NCBI GenBank assembly: GCA_964486625.1
Contig: CAZANW010000045.1
Coordinates: forward strand, 1 to 17,316
Direction: 5' to 3'
Source: JAWCQZ01 sp964486625
GTDB lineage: Archaea; Halobacteriota; Syntropharchaeia; JACQPP01
DNA length: 17,316 nt
Shown here: positions 6,588 to 12,118 of the stretch, one piece after another
How positions within the stretch are numbered: the first letter of the stretch is position 1
How the letters are laid out: the number at the start of each line of letters is the position of its first letter
Position numbers and translations under genes: made by a program
The notes under the pieces: model-generated
The model's database searches: none
What the model was told of the DNA's origin: nothing
What the model saw: only the letters and a program-made list of their open reading frames with translations

Positions 6588-6893
6588 ATGGTAGATGAAG
6601 CAGCCCAAACCCCCGCGGCCAAGGAAGTAGTCCCCGACTTCGGCGACTTGGAGGGCACCCTTTCAACCGTTTTCGAGGCCCTCGACTTGATTTTGGACGG
6701 CGGACACATCGAGGTTCCCAAGGACTTGGCGGAGCGGCTTCCCCTGGCGACGCTCCACTTGGCGAAAATCACCGGCTTCGACGGCCTGCGCCTTCGGCCC
6801 ACCCTCGGAGAGAACGGCAGCCTCGATGTGGAAACGGTCCTCCTGGCCCACGGAAAGGTTTCGATTCGGATGGAAACCCCGGCGACCCGATAG
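6588..6893 (+). CDS. Small acidic hypothetical protein, strongly expressed signals
   Basis: The 101-residue acidic protein begins MVDEAAQTPAAKEVVPDFGD. It contains a probable helix-rich centre (TLSTVFEALDLILDG; DLAERLPLATLHLAKITG) and a strand-like end (SLDVETVLLAHGKVSIRME). No family is recognised. The ATG at 6588 is fixed by an almost perfect AAGGAGGTGA ribosome binding site 5 nt upstream, the best in the window, and by its own promoter region with a hairpin leader. It ends just before a hairpin terminator. Its separate promoter and strong initiation signal suggest an abundant protein. Acidic small proteins in mobile elements are sometimes inhibitors or DNA mimics, but nothing here proves it. 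Confidence 0.72.
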   Translation: MVDEAAQTPAAKEVVPDFGDLEGTLSTVFEALDLILDGGHIEVPKDLAERLPLATLHLAKITGFDGLRLRPTLGENGSLDVETVLLAHGKVSIRMETPATR

Positions 6894-6905
6894 CGCCGTC
6901 TCCTT

Positions 6906-6940
6906 GGGCCCGCTGGAGACCCACGGCGGGCCCTTTTTTT
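6906..6940 (+). terminator. Hairpin plus T7 terminator between convergent operons
   Basis: An 8-bp perfect stem GGGCCCGC (6906-6913) / GCGGGCCC (6926-6933) is followed directly by seven T residues (6934-6940). It closes the plus-strand operon at its meeting point with the minus-strand operon and resembles a bacterial intrinsic terminator. Confidence 0.75.
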
Positions 6941-7164
6941 CAATCCTCTTCCACCGCGGCGGCCGGGGCCTTCCCGTTCCACCGGGAGCCGCAGCGGGGG
7001 CAGAACTTCGGGGTCTCGGGGGGGATGAGGGTGAAAGCGTGGCCGCAGGCGCCGCAGAGGTTCCCCTCCACCCGGACGGAGCGGGTCCGGAGGGAGGGAG
7101 CGAGCCGGACGGTCTCCCCGACCTTCATCCGGTCCATCTCGCTCCAGTTCTTGAGGGTCCTCAT
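6940..7164 (-). CDS. Zinc-ribbon protein, third gene of the toxin-antitoxin operon
   Basis: The 74-residue protein has an N-terminal helix/strand region followed by a zinc ribbon with CGAC (C37, C40) and CPRC (C55, C58) and an acidic end. The start ATG follows AGAGGTCA, an adequate ribosome binding site. It begins 11 nt after the stop of the BrnT-like gene, so it is the third member of that minus-strand operon. The segment KVGETVRLAPSLRTRSVRVEG could form a small beta domain. I do not recognise a specific family. It may be a nucleic-acid-binding accessory or regulator. The stop codon overlaps the T-run of the terminator shared with the opposing operon. Confidence 0.7.
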   Translation of the reverse strand: MRTLKNWSEMDRMKVGETVRLAPSLRTRSVRVEGNLCGACGHAFTLIPPETPKFCPRCGSRWNGKAPAAAVEED

Positions 7165-7175
7165 GGTCTTGACCT

Positions 7176-7460
7176 CTACACCCCCCGGTATTTACGGATT
7201 TCCGGAGGGGTGGCCGGGCGGGCGGTGATTCCGACGAAATAACCGCGTTCGGGCTCCACGATGAGGGAGAGGAGCCGCCCGCTCCGGTCCCTCCCGGTGA
7301 AGATGTAGCGACCCCGCTTCCCGAGGGTGAAGCCCCGCCAGGGGTCCGATTCGACCTCCCGGATGTCCTCCAAAACGATGTTGTGCTTCTTGAGGGCGTG
7401 GTCCAAGCGGTGGCCCGGCCAGTAGATGAGCCAGTCGCGGGCGGCGTAGGAGACCTTCAC
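7176..7460 (-). CDS. BrnT/DUF4258-like toxin
   Basis: The 94-residue protein starts at a GTG that overlaps the stop of the AbrB-like gene (GTGA), with GGAG upstream. The segment DHALKKHNIVLEDIREV and the end ARPATPPEIRKYR match the layout I know from BrnT-type RNase toxins: a KHG-like motif followed by an acidic helix, central strands, and a closing A-R-x-A-T-x-x-E-x-R-x-Y helix. BrnT toxins cleave RNA and are neutralised by a cognate DNA-binding antitoxin. Here the partner would be the AbrB-like protein encoded just before it. Membership in the related DUF4258 group is the alternative. The toxin role is inferred from family likeness and operon position. Confidence 0.68.
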   Translation of the reverse strand: MKVSYAARDWLIYWPGHRLDHALKKHNIVLEDIREVESDPWRGFTLGKRGRYIFTGRDRSGRLLSLIVEPERGYFVGITARPATPPEIRKYRGV

Positions 7461-7642
7461 CGGCCCGCTCCTTCCCCATCCGGCCCCTTCGGGACCGGCC
7501 GCAGAACCAGGGACCTCCCCGGGCCGATTTCCCACCGGACCCTCCCCCCGGGCTCCAGGCCGAGGGCCTGGGCCAGACGGGCGGGGACGGTGACGCTCAT
7601 GTTCCCGACCCGGCCGAAAAGGTGATATTCCCCGGCTCCCAT
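7457..7642 (-). CDS. AbrB/SpoVT-like DNA-binding protein (probable antitoxin)
   Basis: The 61-residue protein contains GRVGNMSVTVPARLAQALGL followed by EPGGRVRWEI. This is the swapped-hairpin AbrB signature (strand, VPxxLxxxLGL turn-helix, GDxV-like strand) of transition-state regulators and antitoxins. The small size is typical. It is followed by a translationally coupled BrnT-like gene (GTGA overlap), so it is probably the antitoxin and autorepressor of the pair. A possible TATA box lies at 7710-7717. In addition, the displaced native tRNA promoter near 7801 points in this direction. The start at 7642 has only a weak AAGGA upstream. Confidence 0.78.
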   Translation of the reverse strand: MGAGEYHLFGRVGNMSVTVPARLAQALGLEPGGRVRWEIGPGRSLVLRPVPKGPDGEGAGR

Positions 7643-7832
7643 GGGGAGTCCTTGGAAATCCGGAGGAGAAAAGGTCTTCTATCGCCGGGTTTCTTTTCAA
7701 GTAATCGCTATCTATAACCTGATTTCGTAAGAGAAAAGAAGCAATTTCAGAACTATCCGGACTAAACTACGGGCCCTCGACCCCCTTCCCGCGCCTGCCT
7801 TTATTCTTTTCACCCCTGCGAGATGGCGCGGG
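7643..7832 (-). promoter_or_regulatory. Right junction: TATA for AbrB operon and orphaned native tRNA promoter
   Basis: No gene lies here. On the minus strand TTATAGAT (7710-7717) could start a transcript near 7687 for the AbrB-like operon. Beyond the 24-bp tRNA fragment, AGAATAA (7801-7807) is centred 28 nt before tRNA nucleotide 1 and is probably the promoter that served tRNA-Arg before insertion. It now reads through the tRNA fragment into the element. Confidence 0.5.
7753..7776 (-). repeat. attachment site copy 2 (distal 24-bp direct repeat, tRNA 5' fragment)
   Basis: This is an exact second copy of the first 24 nt of tRNA-Arg, without the anticodon, T arm or 3' acceptor strand. It marks the right junction of the element. 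To its right lies the sequence that was originally upstream of the tRNA, including a plausible native promoter. Confidence 0.92.
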
Positions 7833-8837
7833 TTACGGATTGAACTCCCGCAGCGCCTTCGCCACCGCCTCGAACCCCGCCTTCAGGACCTCGACGTCGT
7901 AGTTCCCGGCGGCCCGGCCCGCGATGGTGACCGTCACCGAGGCGGGGGAGCCCGAGGGAAGGACCGCCTCCTCGAGGACCAGGAGCTCGCCCCGTGGCTG
8001 GCGGACCCCGGCGTAGAGGAGGAGCCCCACGGCGGCCAGGAGGAGGGCGAGGGTGAGGGGCAGGACGGGGGCGGGGAGGGGGACCCCCAGGGCCCCCATC
8101 AGGAGCGCGTGGACCAGGAAGCCGAGGCCCGCGAGGCCCGCCGCGATTCCCGCCGTCGAGAAGTAGGGCCGGCCCGCGGAGGGGCGGACCCCCTTGACCC
8201 CGGCCGACGGGGCGGTCCAGGGCGGGACCCCGCGCTTCCTCGGGTCGGGGGCCGCCTCTTCCTTTACCCGGAAGCCCGCCCCTTCGACGGCGTGGCGCAA
8301 CAGCAAATGGAGCCGAGGCCACGTCGCCGCGGCCATCTCCACCCTTCGGACCTCGGTGAGTTTCGGCGCGGGGACCCGCCTGAACCAGAGGAGGACGCCG
8401 GCCGCCACGGTGGGGACGACGGCGGCCCAGAGCCAGAGGAGCATCAGGACGGCCGGGGAGGGGAGGAGCCAGAGGTTGATGAAGAAGAGCGCCGCGCCCG
8501 CTCCCACCAAAGCCGCGCCGCGGACGACCCGGGCCTGGCCCCGGGCGGCGAGGACGGGTTCCATGGATGCGAGGAGCTCCTCGCGAGTGAAGGATGGGCG
8601 GCGAGGGGCGAGAAGGTCGGGCTGGCGCCGGAGCGCGCCGCCGAGAAGGAGGCCCGCGCCCAGCAGGAGCCACCACCAGAAGGCGATGTTGTCGATCCGG
8701 CTCCCGTGCGTCGGGGGGGGGGGAGCGGCGTTGGGGCCGGCCGGGGCCGGGAGGGCGCCGTGGGCGAGGGGGAGGAGGAGGTGAAGGGCCAGGAGGGCCG
8801 CGCCGAGCCCCAGGAGGAGGCGGTCGGGCCGGAGCAT
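7833..8837 (-). CDS. Multi-pass membrane protein of unknown function
   Basis: The 334-residue protein begins MLRPDRLLLGLGAALLALHLLLP, a signal peptide or first membrane helix. It then has clear hydrophobic segments around FWWWLLLGAGLLLGG, a pair near LVGAGAALFFINLWLL and VLMLLWLWAAVVPTVAAGVLLWF, and a later pair near AAGLAGLGFLVHALLMGAL and LTLALLLAAVGLLLYAG. A soluble segment of about 100 residues lies between, and a soluble C-terminal domain of about 60 residues follows. No family is recognised. The start is supported by a TATA-like box (about 8862-8868) that would give a nearly leaderless transcript. The coding strand holds an 11-base C run encoding prolines near residue 40. It is divergent from the Cys-motif surface protein. 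Confidence 0.8.
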   Translation of the reverse strand: MLRPDRLLLGLGAALLALHLLLPLAHGALPAPAGPNAAPPPPTHGSRIDNIAFWWWLLLGAGLLLGGALRRQPDLLAPRRPSFTREELLASMEPVLAARGQARVVRGAALVGAGAALFFINLWLLPSPAVLMLLWLWAAVVPTVAAGVLLWFRRVPAPKLTEVRRVEMAAATWPRLHLLLRHAVEGAGFRVKEEAAPDPRKRGVPPWTAPSAGVKGVRPSAGRPYFSTAGIAAGLAGLGFLVHALLMGALGVPLPAPVLPLTLALLLAAVGLLLYAGVRQPRGELLVLEEAVLPSGSPASVTVTIAGRAAGNYDVEVLKAGFEAVAKALREFNP

Positions 8838-8860
8838 GGAAAGGAAGAAGGAGGAGGGGA

Positions 8861-8870
8861 CGATAAACAA
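8861..8870. promoter_or_regulatory. Shared TATA-like box between divergent membrane and surface protein genes
   Basis: CGATAAACAA is centred about 27 nt before the minus-strand ATG at 8837. On the plus strand it predicts a transcript start near 8891, which leaves an 18-nt leader containing GGGGGAGA before the ATG at 8909. One box could serve both directions. Confidence 0.45.
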
Positions 8871-8908
8871 TTCGGATGGGTCTCCGGCCGACCGGGGGAG
8901 AAAAGCAG

Positions 8909-9574
8909 ATGAAACGGGAGGTCCACCCCGGCCCCATGGCGCGCGGACGCTCCGAAGGCTCGGGCGGACTGCTCGACGCGGCGGTCGCCTTCGGCCTCGT
9001 CGCATTCCTGGCCCTCGCCGCGCTCATGGCGGGGCCCAAAATGGCGGCCGTTTTCGGCCCCGCGCCGACCCCCGCCCCGACGCCGCCCCCGACGCCCAAG
9101 CCGACGCCGCCCCCCGTCTGCGTCCAGGACGGGGTGTGCAGGCCCCCGGAGAACTTCCGGAACTGCGCCGCCGACTGCCCCGCCCCCCAGGGAGAGGTGT
9201 CGGGCGCCATCCGCCTCACCCGGCCCGATTACAAGGCGGGCGACTCCGTGGAGGCCGTCGTGCCGGTCCGCAACAAGGGGACGGTCCCCATCTCCACCGA
9301 GCAGTTGACCATCGAGGCCACGGTCCTGAGCCTGAAAGACTCGGTCTGCAACGCCCTCCTCCAGCGGAGGCCCGCCGAGGAGAAGACCCGGGGGAGGACC
9401 CTGGAGGTCGCCACCCCCATCGACCCGGGCTCCGTCGCGAACGTGAAGGCTTCCCTGGAGACCCCGAAGGAGTTCCAGGGGTGCCCCCTGGCGGGGGACT
9501 ACAAGGTGAAGGTGACGGTGGCCGTGGACACAGTCCCGGCGGGGTCGGGGGAGGTTCAGGTCAGCCTCGGATAG
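8909..9574 (+). CDS. Anchored secreted protein with CxxDGxC motif and Ig-like domain
   Basis: The 221-residue protein has a charged N-terminus and one membrane helix (about 22-40, AAVAFGLVAFLALAALMAG). A Pro/Thr repeat linker follows (about 52-69), then a Cys motif CVQDGVCRPPENFRNCAADC. A domain of about 125 residues with a KAGDSVEAVVPVRNKG segment, typical of CARDB-like Ig folds, completes it. The C-x2-DG-x-C...C-x3-C motif recurs in archaeal secreted and cell-surface proteins. It is probably an outward-facing, membrane-tethered protein. The start at 8909 is chosen for GGGGGAGA upstream; an in-frame ATG at 8936 is the alternative. The 3' end overlaps the convergent HAD phosphatase gene by 14 bp. 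Confidence 0.8.
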   Translation: MKREVHPGPMARGRSEGSGGLLDAAVAFGLVAFLALAALMAGPKMAAVFGPAPTPAPTPPPTPKPTPPPVCVQDGVCRPPENFRNCAADCPAPQGEVSGAIRLTRPDYKAGDSVEAVVPVRNKGTVPISTEQLTIEATVLSLKDSVCNALLQRRPAEEKTRGRTLEVATPIDPGSVANVKASLETPKEFQGCPLAGDYKVKVTVAVDTVPAGSGEVQVSLG

Positions 9575-10211
9575 TCCGCAGAATCTCGGCCGTCCCGGCC
9601 CCGTAGCCCCGGGAGGCGACGACGTCGGCCGCCGCCCTCATCCCCGGGACCCCGTTGGCCGGCGTCCCGAGGAAGGCCGCGAGGGGGCGGAAGCAGACGT
9701 CGTTCTCCCCGTCCCCCACCGCGGCGGTCTCCGACGGGGGGATGGAGAGCCGCCGCTGGAGCCACGCCAGCCCCGTGGCCTTGGAGACCCCCCTCGGCAC
9801 CACCATGAGGGCGTCCACGTTGGGGATGGCCTCGAAACCCGGGGGAAGGAGGGGGAGGACCCGGCCGAGGGCCGCCGCCTCCACCGAGATGACCACCTCC
9901 CCCGCGGCCCAGGCGACCGGCAGGGCCTTCACCCTCTCCAAGACCCCCTCCCGGCCGTCCGGCTCGCAGAGCAGCTCCTTGCGCCCCCCCGTCCACCCGA
10001 TGCACCCGTTCTCCGCCACGAAGTCGTCCACGGCCCCCGGGTGGCGGACCCGGAACTTCCCCACGAAACTGGAAAATCGGCCGGTGACGAGGGCGGTCCG
10101 GACCCCCCGCCGCCGGAGGTCCCGGAGGGCCTCGATAGCCTCCGGGTGGGCCCGGAGGGCCTCGTCGGTGATGGTGCGGTCGTAGTCCACCGCCACGAGG
10201 CGATAGCCCAT
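9561..10211 (-). CDS. HAD-superfamily phosphatase, archaeal phosphoglycolate phosphatase type
   Basis: The 216-residue protein carries all HAD motifs: motif I DYDRT (nucleophile D9, acid/base D11), motif II threonine T43 in LVTGR, motif III lysine K144 in VSKATGL, and motif IV GDGEND (D167, D171). The cap between motifs II and III and the total length match Cof-type archaeal phosphoglycolate phosphatases, which dephosphorylate 2-phosphoglycolate. Sugar-phosphate phosphatase activity cannot be excluded. The ATG at 10211 is used because it places motif I nine residues in. The gene follows the KaiC-like gene on the same strand after 40 nt. A TATA-like TTAATAC at about 10252-10258 could give it its own promoter. 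Confidence 0.88.
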   Translation of the reverse strand: MGYRLVAVDYDRTITDEALRAHPEAIEALRDLRRRGVRTALVTGRFSSFVGKFRVRHPGAVDDFVAENGCIGWTGGRKELLCEPDGREGVLERVKALPVAWAAGEVVISVEAAALGRVLPLLPPGFEAIPNVDALMVVPRGVSKATGLAWLQRRLSIPPSETAAVGDGENDVCFRPLAAFLGTPANGVPGMRAAADVVASRGYGAGTAEILRTIRG

Positions 10212-10251
10212 GGTTCCCAATGAGCGGCGGCGGATATCTGCTTTGGCCGGG

Positions 10252-11004
10252 TTAATACAGTTCTTCCTCGGGGTGGACGACGATGCCCTTGCCGGTGACG
10301 TCGTAGGGGTGGACCTTGTGGCTGTGGTCGGTCCCCCGCATCTTGTGAATCTCGATGCCCCGGACCCGCATGGAGCGCATGGGGTCCTTGGGGTCCTTCG
10401 GCATGTAGTGCATGGAGACGAGCCCCTCCGCGATGAAGGACTCGATGCCGAAGGTGCGCACCCCCCCGTCCTGCCGCTGGACCTCGGCGGTCAGGACCGT
10501 CGTCATCTCCAGCATCTCCAGGGTCGTCGAAATCTTCAGCAACTCCAGCCGGAACTTCGCCGGGTCCCCGAACATGTAGCCGATGGCGGTGGTGGAGTCA
10601 ATCACGGCCCGCTTGGCGTGGATGTCCTCCTGGATGGCGATGAGCTGGTCGATCACCGCGTCCACATCGAAGGGGCGGACATCCACGAACCGCTCGGCGC
10701 TCGGAACCCCGATCTTGGTGCTGGAGCCGTCGATGATGGCGAGTTTCTTCTCGTCCTCCAGTTTCCGCAGGTCCCAGCCGAAGTTGGCGGCGTTCTCCCG
10801 GATGAGGGAGGGGCGCTCCTCGGTGGCGAGGAGGATGCCGGGCTCGTTGAACTTGGTGGAGCCGTTGTAGAGGAACTGGAGGCCGAAGATGGACTTCCCG
10901 GAGCCGCAGATGCCCTCGACCACGAAGGTCCGGTTCCGGATGAGGCCGCCCCCGCAGAGGGGGTCGAAGCCCTCGATGCCTGTGGGGCAGCGGGCCAGGG
11001 GCAT
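10252..11004 (-). CDS. KaiC-like RecA-superfamily ATPase (single domain)
   Basis: The 250-residue protein has a typical archaeal KaiC domain. It opens with RCPTGIEGFDPLCGGGL, then Walker A GICGSGKS (31-38), a LLATEERPSLIRENAANFGWDL segment, Walker B-like RAVIDSTTAIG, and a C-terminal GIEIHKMRGTDHSHKVHPYDV region. Single-domain archaeal KaiC homologues are ATPases linked to signal transduction or motility control; their direct targets are mostly unknown. The start is supported by a TATA box centred about 26 nt upstream, giving a leaderless transcript. It is divergent from tsr3, and the same box could serve both genes. Confidence 0.92.
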   Translation of the reverse strand: MPLARCPTGIEGFDPLCGGGLIRNRTFVVEGICGSGKSIFGLQFLYNGSTKFNEPGILLATEERPSLIRENAANFGWDLRKLEDEKKLAIIDGSSTKIGVPSAERFVDVRPFDVDAVIDQLIAIQEDIHAKRAVIDSTTAIGYMFGDPAKFRLELLKISTTLEMLEMTTVLTAEVQRQDGGVRTFGIESFIAEGLVSMHYMPKDPKDPMRSMRVRGIEIHKMRGTDHSHKVHPYDVTGKGIVVHPEEELY

Positions 11005-11024
11005 GGCATAGGATTTCCGCGGAC

Positions 11025-11033
11025 TCTTAAAAC
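11025..11033. promoter_or_regulatory. Bidirectional TATA box between KaiC-like gene and tsr3
   Basis: TCTTAAAAC lies with its centre about 25 nt from the KaiC-like ATG (11004, minus) and about 24 nt from the tsr3 ATG (11053, plus). One near-symmetric box placed midway would give leaderless transcripts in both directions. Confidence 0.55.
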
Positions 11034-11052
11034 CTTCCCGCGCAGGGCTCCG

Positions 11053-11550
11053 ATGGAACTCCTGGCGCTGGACCTCCGGCAGTGCGACCCGAGGCGGTGC
11101 ACCCTCCACAAGATGGCCCGGGCGGGACTCGTGCGGCGCGTGGAGCGGCTCCCCCCGGGGGCGCTCCTCCTGAACCCCGCCGCCCCCCGCGCGCTCTCGC
11201 CCGCTGACCGGGGCCGCCGCTCCCTCGCGGTCGTGGACGGCTCCTGGAAACGGCTCGAAGGGCGATTCCTGGAGTTTCTGAGCCTCCCCGCCGAGCACCG
11301 GGCCCTCCCCTACCTGGTGGCGGCCAACCCGGTGAACTACGGCAAGCCCTTCCGCCTCTCGTCGGCCGAGGCGCTGGCGGCGGCCCTGGTCATCCTCGGG
11401 GAGCGGGCCCGGGCCGAGGCGCTCCTCGCCCCCTTTCCCGGGGGGCCCGCCTTCCTCGCCCTGAACCGGGAGCCCCTGGAGCGCTACGCCGCGGCCAGGG
11501 ACGGCGCCGGGGTCGTGGAGGTTCAAAAGGACTATCTGCCGGAGACCTAG
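11053..11550 (+). CDS. tsr3: Tsr3, rRNA aminocarboxypropyltransferase
   Basis: The 165-residue protein matches the Tsr3 (DUF367 plus RLI-like N-domain) family. It has an N-terminal DLRQCDPRRCTLHKMAR, GALLLNPAAPRALSPADR, the VVDGSWKR segment, LPYLVAANPVNYGKPFRLSS, and the helical ALAAALVILGE region. Tsr3 transfers the 3-amino-3-carboxypropyl group from S-adenosylmethionine to the hypermodified (pseudo)uridine in the P-site decoding region of small-subunit rRNA, late in ribosome maturation. The length is normal for archaea. The start is supported by the TATA box about 24 nt upstream. It is followed after 7 nt by the gamma-carbonic-anhydrase-like gene. The assignment is secure from motifs. Confidence 0.93.
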   Translation: MELLALDLRQCDPRRCTLHKMARAGLVRRVERLPPGALLLNPAAPRALSPADRGRRSLAVVDGSWKRLEGRFLEFLSLPAEHRALPYLVAANPVNYGKPFRLSSAEALAAALVILGERARAEALLAPFPGGPAFLALNREPLERYAAARDGAGVVEVQKDYLPET

Positions 11551-11557
11551 TCGGGGG

Positions 11558-12088
11558 ATGGTCGTCGAGCCGTTCCTCGGGAAACGCCCGGAAATCCACC
11601 CCACCGCCTTCGTGAGCCCCCTCGCCTACCTCTCGGGAAAGGTCACCGTCGGGGAGGAGAGCGGCATCTTCCCCGGCGCCTCCCTCCGCGGGGACTTCAC
11701 CCCCATCAAGGTCGGGGCCCGCTCCTCGGTCCAGGACTGCGCGGTCCTCCACGCGGGGTGGAGCCCCTGCACGGTCGGGGACCAGGTGACGGTCGCCCAC
11801 AACGCGGTCCTCCACGGCTGCGCCGTGGGGAGCAACACCATCATCGGCATCCACGCCACGGTCCTCGACGACGCCAAAATCGGGGAGTGGTGCATCGTCG
11901 CCGCCGGGTCGGTGGTCACCTCCCGGACCGTCATCGAGCCCAACTCCATGGTGGCGGGGACCCCGGCCAGGGTCACGGGAACCCTCACCGACAAGCAGAA
12001 GCGCATCATCGAGGACTCCTGGAAGTCCTACCGGGAGACCATCCGGGCCTACCGGCGGGCAGTGTCGGATTCATCGGTCCCCCGTTGA
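11558..12088 (+). CDS. Gamma-class carbonic anhydrase-like hexapeptide protein
   Basis: This 176-residue left-handed beta-helix protein is built of hexapeptide turns from about residue 12 to 140, with a C-terminal helix (about 144-168). Zinc ligands expected for gamma carbonic anhydrases are visible as H65 (VLHAG), H81 (VAHNAV) and H86 (VLHGC). The structural residues R44 and D46 (LRGD) and Q59 and D60 (VQD) are also present. The short spacing between H65 and H81 matches the YrdA/PaaY/CamH-like branch rather than Cam with its acidic loop. The active form would be a trimer hydrating CO2. Some members lack activity or have other roles. It is 7 nt downstream of tsr3, probably in one transcript. 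The ribosome binding site is poor. Confidence 0.9.
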   Translation: MVVEPFLGKRPEIHPTAFVSPLAYLSGKVTVGEESGIFPGASLRGDFTPIKVGARSSVQDCAVLHAGWSPCTVGDQVTVAHNAVLHGCAVGSNTIIGIHATVLDDAKIGEWCIVAAGSVVTSRTVIEPNSMVAGTPARVTGTLTDKQKRIIEDSWKSYRETIRAYRRAVSDSSVPR

Positions 12089-12118
12089 GTTTTTGACCGC
12101 CGGCCGGAATAGGGGACC

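Larger units (their letters stand above)
401..7776. mobile_element. Integrated plasmid-like element in the 5' end of tRNA-Arg
   Basis: Exact 24-bp direct repeats bound a region of about 7.35 kb that holds an integrase gene beside the left repeat, a primase/ATPase replication gene, DNA-binding regulators, many small zinc-ribbon proteins and a toxin-antitoxin pair. Outside it lie ordinary archaeal housekeeping genes. No capsid, portal, terminase, pilus or conjugation gene is visible, so an integrated plasmid or satellite-like replicon is more likely than a complete virus. The integrase gene is whole, so the element may still excise. GC is lower around 1727-2332 and 5878-6417 than in the primase and integrase genes, which suggests mosaic assembly. 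Confidence 0.9.

Noticed and set aside
7461..7700. N-terminal extension of the BrnT-like protein to 7700
   Set aside because: The extension lies over the AbrB gene in another frame and is low-complexity Arg/Pro/Gly. The GTG at 7460 overlaps the AbrB stop and has GGAG upstream.
7753..7776. Second tRNA gene or tRNA pseudogene at the right junction
   Set aside because: Only 24 nt identical to the tRNA 5' end are present, with no anticodon arm, T arm or 3' acceptor strand. It is the distal attachment repeat.
11005..11604. Longer start for the KaiC-like protein
   Set aside because: The extra frame lies opposite tsr3, while a well-spaced TATA box supports the ATG at 11004.
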